Source: Anaerolineae bacterium
GTDB lineage: Bacteria > Chloroflexota > Anaerolineae > Anaerolineales > Villigracilaceae
Direction of reading: 5' to 3'
Assembly (NCBI GenBank): GCA_003158885.1
Contig: PMLN01000223.1
Span: 1-11,328 of the forward strand
Length of the DNA: 11,328 bases
Part shown: positions 6,983 to 11,328 of the stretch, one piece after another
How positions within the stretch are numbered: the first letter of the stretch is position 1
How the letters are laid out: each line of letters starts with the position of its first letter
Translations under genes and position numbers: made by a program
Notes under the pieces: model-generated
The model's input: the letters and a program-made list of their open reading frames with translations, nothing else
Databases searched by the model: none
What the model was told of the DNA's origin: nothing

Positions 6983-7312
6983 TTAAGTTTGTGATTCAAT
7001 TTGCATCAACTGTTCTCTTGGCCTGTAGGCTAAGATCAGACAATTCTTGAGAAGTTCGTTATCGGCGATGCGATAGTAAATGTTTTGGCGTTCCCGGCGA
7101 GATTCGAGAATGTTGCTCAGTTCCATGAGATGAAGGTGTTGAGATGTGCTGGGCAGGGAAGCGCCAATCGCCTCAGCGATCTCGCTAACTTTCCTTTCCT
7201 TCTCAGTCAAAAACCAGAGAATCAAAACACGCTGGGTGTTGCTGAAAACTTTGCAGAGCGTTGCCTGCCGTTCGGCTAAATTCTGGATTTCTTTGGAAAG
7301 GATCGTTTTCAT
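6983..7312 (-). CDS. ArsR-family winged-helix repressor with two cysteines
   Basis: A 109-residue protein starting at ATG 7312, the first gene of the operon; its stop is 13 bp before the tusA start. It has the ArsR fold. Helix 2 carries FSNTQRVLILWFL (23-35), the turn and recognition helix carry KVSEIAEAIGASLPSTSQHLHLM (41-63), and the wing is ILESRRERQNIYYRI (68-82). It has only two cysteines, Cys20 in the N-terminal helix and Cys91 in the C-terminal helix. This differs from the ELCVCDL metal site of ArsR/CadC. Persulfide-sensing BigR/SqrR also use a helix-2/helix-5 Cys pair, but there the first Cys lies about 13 residues further along, where Trp33 stands here. It probably represses its own operon, possibly in response to sulfane sulfur (inference). 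The position next to the divergent transporter gene allows control of both. Confidence 0.88.
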   Translation of the reverse strand: MKTILSKEIQNLAERQATLCKVFSNTQRVLILWFLTEKERKVSEIAEAIGASLPSTSQHLHLMELSNILESRRERQNIYYRIADNELLKNCLILAYRPREQLMQIESQT

Positions 7313-7318
7313 GGGATA

Positions 7319-7360
7319 AACTTCATCAGTTGCTTAATTCATATATAGGTTAACTTCATC
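7319..7360 (-). promoter_or_regulatory. candidate operon promoter/operator with direct repeats
   Basis: Upstream of the ArsR start the minus strand holds TATATAT (7347-7341), a good -10 element that would give a leader of about 20 nt; no convincing -35 is visible. The 9-mer AACTTCATC occurs twice in direct orientation, at 7319-7327 and 7352-7360, flanking it with a 33-bp period (about three helical turns). GTTAAC lies at 7350-7355. The arrangement would suit autoregulation by ArsR, but ArsR proteins usually bind an inverted repeat, so this is tentative. The whole 277-bp divergent gap (7313-7589) shows no other gene. Confidence 0.35.
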
Positions 7361-7589
7361 CTCCACTTTTATCCAGTAATAATCATCACGAGATACCTTC
7401 AAATTCTTGATAACAGGCCATAGAAAAAATTGATAGCGGAATCAAGATCCATTTACATTTACCTCAGTCAGCCTGCCGGAATATCTCAACTTTAGCAAGC
7501 CAACAACTGACATTGGTTAGTATTGGGGGAGGGATTAAGGCCGCCTCGGCTAGTATCTCAGAAGTTTTTAATCGGTTCCGCATAAAATC

Positions 7590-10238
7590 ATGGGCATGAC
7601 GATGAGAAAAACTGTGAAGGGCTGGCCTTGGGTTTGGCGAGGGACAGCCTTTCTCTTCATCCTGCTCACCCTCTGGCAGCCGACACTGCGGGCGAGGGCG
7701 CATCCGATTGACATGTATGCGCAGACGCAGGCGATCACGATCGGCGCGAACGAAATCCAAATTGACTGGAAGATCACGCCCGGCCCCCTGCTGGCGGATG
7801 CAATTTGGAGCGCGGCAGACCAAGATAAGAACGGTGCGATCAGCACGCAGGAAGCACAGGCATGGAGCGCGGCATGGCTCTCGGGATTGAGCGTTTCCTT
7901 CGATAACCAGAATATTGGCTATGCGCAAACACAAGAGGTCCACTGGCCGGGGACAGAGGATGTGATGCGCACGGGCGAAGATTCAATCGAAATGAAGCTG
8001 TCGGTCAAGCTGCCCACGGGATTGAACGGCAAACACAGCCTAGAAATCCACAATTCACATTTGGAATCAAACAGCCTTAACTGGTTTTCGGTTTCAAGCC
8101 AGTCACCCATCGCCTTCGAGCAACCGGCGCAGAACAACGGCTTACTGGATTTAAGCATCCACTTCACAAGCACAAGCGAGGCGGGAAGTTCCTATTTAAC
8201 TTCATGGAACAGCGGCACACCCAACCTGCCAAGCTTCACAAATGCGGTTTCGCAAATGGCGGGGAATCTTTCCAATTCAAACCCGGCAACACAACAAGTT
8301 GGAAGTCCAACGATGGTGACCTCGGCACTGACCGGACTGGTAAAGGCGAATCAATTTTCGCCGTTATTCCTGGTCGGGGCATTTTTACTCTCGCTGGTGC
8401 TGGGAAGCCTGCACGCCCTGACACCCGGACACGGAAAGGCGCTGGTGGGCGCGTATTTAGTCGGGTCGCAGGGAAGGACACGCGACGCGGTCTTCCTGGG
8501 CACAATCGTAACCGTAACACATACCGGCTCCGTTCTATTGCTGGGACTGATCACGCTGGCCGCCTCGCATTACATCCTGCCGGCGTTGATCGCACCCTGG
8601 CTGGAAGTCATCTCAGGCGTGCTGGTGATCGGATTCGGGATCAATCTACTGATCCAAAGAAGACAGGATCTGATCCGCTTTACAGCGAAGAGGGCGAAGA
8701 AACCGACCGGACAGTTCTCCATCGCCTCTATTAAAGTGGCAGAGCAACCGCACGAACATGGGGCGAACCTGCTGGAAGTCCATGAGCATACGCATGACGA
8801 CGGGCACGAACACGATCATACACATCCCCACAGCCACGCACTGCCGGCCAATGAGATCACATGGAAGTCACTGCTGACGCTGGGAATTAGCGGGGGCCTG
8901 GTGCCATGCCCGGATGCAATTGCCATCCTGCTGGTGGCGGTGGCGGTCAACCGAATCCCATTTGGCATGGCCTTGATCCTGGCGTTCAGCATCGGACTGG
9001 CGCTGGTGCTGATCGGAATCGGGATCGCGATGGTGCAGGGAGTCCGCTTTATGACGCGCAACGATCTGCTAGCCCGCTTCAGCGTATATGCGCCGGTAGT
9101 CAGCGCGGTGGTGGTATCGGGATTGGGAATCGTGTTGACGGTCAGCGCATTGAATTCATTGAACTTCTTTTCAGCGGTATCCCGCTCCCCGGCGAGTCAG
9201 AGCGCGACGGTCAGCAATTCAAAGCCCACAACTGCTTTCGATATCCGAAGCGCAAAACTGATCTACCTGGCGCCGGATAACCAACCGCGCAGTGAAGACC
9301 AATTATTCATGCTGCCATTAAGCGGAGGAACGCCAAGGCAATTGACGAAAGAACCTTCGGGCATATCCGGCTATTCGATCTCGCCGGATGAAGAGACGAT
9401 CCTATACACAACCTTTAAAATTGACGGCAGTTCAGCCATCTCGGCCATGCAGATTGACGGGACGGGACAACGACAGATATTAAATTGCCCGGCATCCCAA
9501 TGCGGCGACCCGCAATGGTACCCCGACGGGCAAAAGATCGCCTACCAGAGATACGATTATTCGCAGGACTCGGCCTTGTCGAAGTTCAGCATCTGGTGGC
9601 TTGACATGCAGACGGGCAAGACCACGGCGGTGTTCCAGGACCAGGCCTTTCCCAGTTCCGCGCCCAAGTTTTCGGCGGACGGACAATGGCTGAGCTACAT
9701 CTCGCCCGCCAACAATACGATCCAGATAGATCATCTTCAGGATGCAAAAGAGATTTCACTGCCCATCGGTTACCAGGGCTTGATGCCGGAGGTGTGGAGT
9801 CCGGCATCGGATTCGATTTTGTTTTGGGAGGCGGTGTCGCAGGAAGCCGGAGCGTCCATCCACATCAAAAGATATATTTTGAATTCCGGCCAGAAGATCG
9901 ATCTGGGAGGAACACAAGACCAAACGGATTACTCGGCGGCCTGGTCACCGGATGGAGGCTGGATCGCCATTGATCGAAATTTGTCCACATCCGACAGCAC
10001 GAAGAAGGGCGACCAGGTGTGGCTCGAGAAGCCGGATGGAACACAGTCACACTCGATATTGAACGAACCGGATGTCTCCTACACCGACTTGAGTTGGTCA
10101 GCGGATGGAAGCACCCTGGCTTATACAAGGTATTCCTATAACAATATCGGGCATTCCGATATTTGGATGATCGATATCGAAACCGGGAAGACGGTCATGC
10201 TGGCAGCGGGAGGGTTTTTCCCCGAGTTATTGCCATAG
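7590..10238 (+). CDS. NicO/RcnA-type nickel/cobalt transporter fused to a TolB-like beta-propeller
   Basis: An 882-residue protein with several possible starts (ATG 7590, 7596, 7602) and no clear Shine-Dalgarno; the first was used. Residues 20-37 form a signal sequence ending ARA, so the mature protein would start HPID. An extracytoplasmic domain follows, with an EF-hand loop at 77-88 (D77, D79, N81, G82, I84, S85, E88). Six membrane helices span about 257-520. They include HALTPGHGK (275-283) and VTVTHTG (307-313), a cytoplasmic His-rich loop (388-416, 11 His) and GLVPCPDAIAILL, all typical of the NicO/RcnA metal transporters. A Ser/Thr/Pro linker leads to six PD40-like repeats (PDG/SADG motifs near 594, 639, 690, 733, 782, 833), a full six-bladed TolB-like propeller. 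Topology puts both ends outside. It probably moves Ni/Co or another divalent metal; direction is unknown. The propeller fusion is unusual. Confidence 0.88.
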   Translation: MGMTMRKTVKGWPWVWRGTAFLFILLTLWQPTLRARAHPIDMYAQTQAITIGANEIQIDWKITPGPLLADAIWSAADQDKNGAISTQEAQAWSAAWLSGLSVSFDNQNIGYAQTQEVHWPGTEDVMRTGEDSIEMKLSVKLPTGLNGKHSLEIHNSHLESNSLNWFSVSSQSPIAFEQPAQNNGLLDLSIHFTSTSEAGSSYLTSWNSGTPNLPSFTNAVSQMAGNLSNSNPATQQVGSPTMVTSALTGLVKANQFSPLFLVGAFLLSLVLGSLHALTPGHGKALVGAYLVGSQGRTRDAVFLGTIVTVTHTGSVLLLGLITLAASHYILPALIAPWLEVISGVLVIGFGINLLIQRRQDLIRFTAKRAKKPTGQFSIASIKVAEQPHEHGANLLEVHEHTHDDGHEHDHTHPHSHALPANEITWKSLLTLGISGGLVPCPDAIAILLVAVAVNRIPFGMALILAFSIGLALVLIGIGIAMVQGVRFMTRNDLLARFSVYAPVVSAVVVSGLGIVLTVSALNSLNFFSAVSRSPASQSATVSNSKPTTAFDIRSAKLIYLAPDNQPRSEDQLFMLPLSGGTPRQLTKEPSGISGYSISPDEETILYTTFKIDGSSAISAMQIDGTGQRQILNCPASQCGDPQWYPDGQKIAYQRYDYSQDSALSKFSIWWLDMQTGKTTAVFQDQAFPSSAPKFSADGQWLSYISPANNTIQIDHLQDAKEISLPIGYQGLMPEVWSPASDSILFWEAVSQEAGASIHIKRYILNSGQKIDLGGTQDQTDYSAAWSPDGGWIAIDRNLSTSDSTKKGDQVWLEKPDGTQSHSILNEPDVSYTDLSWSADGSTLAYTRYSYNNIGHSDIWMIDIETGKTVMLAAGGFFPELLP

Positions 10239-10280
10239 GGAATGGATTTCACCACAAAGGCACAAAGACGCTAAGACACT

Positions 10281-10467
10281 AAAGAAAAGAGATGAACCGC
10301 GAAGTTCGCGAAGGCCGCGAAGATTTCTTATTTGCCTGGCGTACTTCGCGCCCTTCGCGTTGAAAAGATGGAGGCGATCCAAACTTAAAGAAGGGCATAG
10401 GGCGGGGTATATGACTTCCTCAAATTCAAAGAACGAACCGCAAAGAAAAGAGATGAACCGCGAAGTT
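10281..10467. repeat. 26-bp direct repeat heading two imperfect palindromes
   Basis: An identical 26-bp sequence, beginning AAAGAAAAGAGATGAACC and ending GCGAAGTT, occurs at 10281-10306 and again at 10442-10467. Each copy is followed by its near reverse complement: CTTCGCGTTGA near 10353 for the first copy, and CTTGGCGGTTCA at 10497-10508 for the second. The TGAACCGC/GCGGTTCA arms of the second unit (10454-10461 and 10501-10508) are perfect. Such GCGAAG/CTTCGCG units are familiar as dispersed intergenic repeats in environmental bacterial genomes; no open reading frame is associated. Confidence 0.7.
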
Positions 10468-10546
10468 TAGAAGGTTTTCTTTGCGCCCTTGGCGGGCTTG
10501 GCGGTTCAAAAGACTTGCCTGACATTAATTTGAGAAGGCCATACTA

Positions 10547-10576
10547 GCAGGTTGGCAATTTATTGCCATAACCTGC
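10547..10576. promoter_or_regulatory. 30-bp interrupted palindrome upstream of the zinc-ribbon gene
   Basis: GCAGGTT (10547-10553) pairs with AACCTGC (10570-10576), and inside it GGCAAT (10554-10559) pairs with ATTGCC (10562-10567), with a 2-nt centre and a 2-nt bulge. It ends 34 bp before the ATG, so it sits at the expected promoter or leader position. A dimeric repressor site is the simplest reading; an RNA hairpin in the leader is the alternative. Confidence 0.45.
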
Positions 10577-10610
10577 AAATGGAGGGTACAATTCAAGAGG
10601 AAGAGATGCC

Positions 10611-11129
10611 ATGAACTTCGATCCGACATTCCTCAGTAATTTTGTGCTGGTGCTAACCGGATTCGGCGGAGCGTTCATCGCCGCCTTATGGGTCGCGCTG
10701 GTGATATGGACGTACAGGGATATACGGGCACGCGCCCGCGATCCACTGGTGCATATCCTTTCGGCGCTATTGGTGGCGGTGCTGAACCTGCCGGGCGTGC
10801 TGGTTTATTTGATCCTGCGGCCGGCACGGACACTGGAAGATGAATACCAGCATACGTTGGAAGAAGAAACGCTGCTCCAATCACTGGAGGATTTGCCGCT
10901 CTGCCCGGGCTGTGAGAGGCGGGTGAAGGATGACTGGCAGGTCTGCCCGAACTGCAATACCAAACTAAAAAAAGCCTGCCTGCATTGCGGCAAGCTGATG
11001 GAATTGCCGTGGAATATCTGTCCCTATTGCGCGACACCCGTGCCGGGGATGAGGCAGGAAAGCCTGAGCATGGACGAGGCTTTAAAAAGCTTGAAGCTTG
11101 GCGAGGATGGGGAAGCAAAAACAGAATGA
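10611..11129 (+). CDS. membrane-anchored double zinc-ribbon protein
   Basis: A 172-residue protein. ATG 10611 follows a purine-rich GAGGAAGAG; the ATG at 10606 runs straight into a stop. Two membrane helices (about 11-33 and 46-69) form a PLDc_N/signal-anchor-like hairpin, with arginines between them (RDIRARARD) facing the cytoplasm. An acidic linker (75-95) follows, then two treble-type zinc ribbons: C98-x2-C101 with C112-x2-C115, and C123-x2-C126 with C137-x2-C140, a double zinc-ribbon (DZANK-like) arrangement. The tail is acidic. Its function is not known; zinc-ribbon proteins of this form usually act as protein-interaction or nucleic-acid adaptors at the membrane. It shares orientation with the transporter gene but is 372 bp away, so it is probably transcribed alone. 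Confidence 0.8.
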   Translation: MNFDPTFLSNFVLVLTGFGGAFIAALWVALVIWTYRDIRARARDPLVHILSALLVAVLNLPGVLVYLILRPARTLEDEYQHTLEEETLLQSLEDLPLCPGCERRVKDDWQVCPNCNTKLKKACLHCGKLMELPWNICPYCATPVPGMRQESLSMDEALKSLKLGEDGEAKTE

Positions 11130-11131
11130 AG

Positions 11132-11187
11132 TTGGAAGGTTGAAAAGTTGACAAGTTGGAAGGTTGGAAAGTTTAAAGGTTGAAAGG
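11132..11187. repeat. octanucleotide tandem repeat, seven units
   Basis: Starting 3 bp after the zinc-ribbon stop codon there are seven contiguous 8-bp units of consensus TTGRAARG: TTGGAAGG, TTGAAAAG, TTGACAAG, TTGGAAGG, TTGGAAAG, TTTAAAGG, TTGAAAGG. Two units (1 and 4) are identical. The rest of the window (11188-11328) shows no convincing gene; it includes a pyrimidine-rich CCTCCCAACCTCCCCC run at about 11240-11255. Confidence 0.75.
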
Positions 11188-11328
11188 TTCGCTTTGGTAT
11201 TGGGGCCCGATCTCTTAACTGATGTTACGCAGAAGCCGCCTCCCAACCTCCCCCATAAAGGTAAGTATTTTGAAAACCGGCTATATGATCGTAGAATTCT
11301 TTGCATCAATGAGACCTAACCCAGACCT

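Larger units (their letters stand above)
10239..10610. other. 372-bp intergenic region with repeats and a palindrome, no gene seen
   Basis: No reading frame here looks coding. From about 10245 the plus strand has CACAAAGGCACAAAGACGC-like runs. Two copies of a GAACCGCGAAG-type palindromic unit follow, and last a separate 30-bp palindrome before the next gene. A strong terminator for the transporter gene is not evident; the repeats themselves may serve. A weak CTGACA (10519-10524) is the only promoter-like hexamer noticed. Confidence 0.6.

Noticed and set aside
982..7312. Classical QmoABC of sulfate reducers or the sHdr sulfur-oxidation system
   Set aside because: AprAB/Sat and HdrB/lipoate-binding protein genes are absent from the window and the MvhD-like and large HdrA proteins lack expected cluster ligands; only a Qmo-like label is justified.
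7540..7550. Small GCCG/CGGC hairpin before the transporter gene
   Set aside because: A 4-bp stem is too short to support a regulatory call.
7464..7943. 159-codon open frame on the minus strand overlapping the transporter 5' end
   Set aside because: It lies opposite a well-supported signal peptide and EF-hand region, has Cys/Arg-rich low-quality composition, no Shine-Dalgarno and no recognisable domain.
8204..8734. 176-codon plus-strand frame within the transporter gene
   Set aside because: Out-of-frame shadow across the membrane-helix region; Gly/Arg-rich with no domain.
10281..10508. CRISPR array
   Set aside because: Only two copies of the repeat with a 135-bp gap and palindromic partners; no regular repeat-spacer pattern.
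11082..11309. 75-codon minus-strand frame across the tandem repeat
   Set aside because: Most of it is translation of the octamer repeat and a pyrimidine-rich stretch; no start signal.
11309..11328. ATG near the right edge that could begin a new gene
   Set aside because: Only six codons are visible and no Shine-Dalgarno precedes it.

Overview
The window looks like a chromosomal piece of a Gram-variable anaerobe or facultative anaerobe, most plausibly an Anaerolineae-type Chloroflexota. That placement is an inference from the gene style (HdrA/QmoC-like proteins, a two-helix double-zinc-ribbon protein, a NicO transporter fused to a beta-propeller) and from the simple tandem and GCGAAG-type intergenic repeats. 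No rRNA or marker gene is present to prove it.

Layout. Positions 1-441 (+) hold the 3' end of a LysR-type regulator, closed by a strong terminator that lies between it and the convergent minus-strand genes. Positions 7312-526 (-) hold one long gene set, read right to left: an ArsR-family repressor, TusA, a cysteine-poor MvhD-like protein, a QmoA-like HdrA flavoprotein, a large HdrA/QmoB-like flavoprotein, a small winged-helix protein, a QmoC-like membrane Fe-S/cytochrome b protein, a DsrE-family protein and, past a long perfect inverted repeat, a small DUF4405-like membrane protein. Junctions from ArsR to QmoC are tight (13-bp gap, 6-bp gap, 8-bp, 8-bp and 4-bp overlaps, 1-bp gap), so these genes form an operon. 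DsrE follows after 112 bp. Positions 7590-10238 (+), divergent from the operon, encode an 882-residue NicO/RcnA-type metal transporter with an extracytoplasmic N-terminal domain (EF-hand loop), six membrane helices, a His-rich loop and a six-repeat TolB-like propeller. Positions 10239-10610 are a non-coding stretch of imperfect repeats. Positions 10611-11129 (+) encode a small membrane protein with two zinc ribbons. The remainder is an octanucleotide tandem repeat and apparently non-coding sequence.

How the operon may work (inference): TusA and DsrE carry protein-bound sulfane sulfur. The two HdrA-like flavoproteins and the QmoC-like protein form a Qmo-type module linking a cytoplasmic redox reaction to the membrane quinone pool. 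ArsR probably controls the operon. The window has no HdrB (CCG-domain) catalytic subunit, no AprAB, no Sat and no DsrAB, so this is neither a classical heterodisulfide reductase, nor the sulfate-reduction Qmo locus, nor the sHdr sulfur-oxidation locus. Several cofactor-binding cysteines that define these families are missing: the MvhD-like protein has lost all the usual cluster ligands and gained a CxxC, and the large HdrA has lost its central cluster motifs and carries Thr and Asp at two other normally Cys positions. This sulfur-carrier-linked, cofactor-reduced Qmo-like complex is the best candidate here for an undescribed system. The NicO-propeller fusion is a second one.
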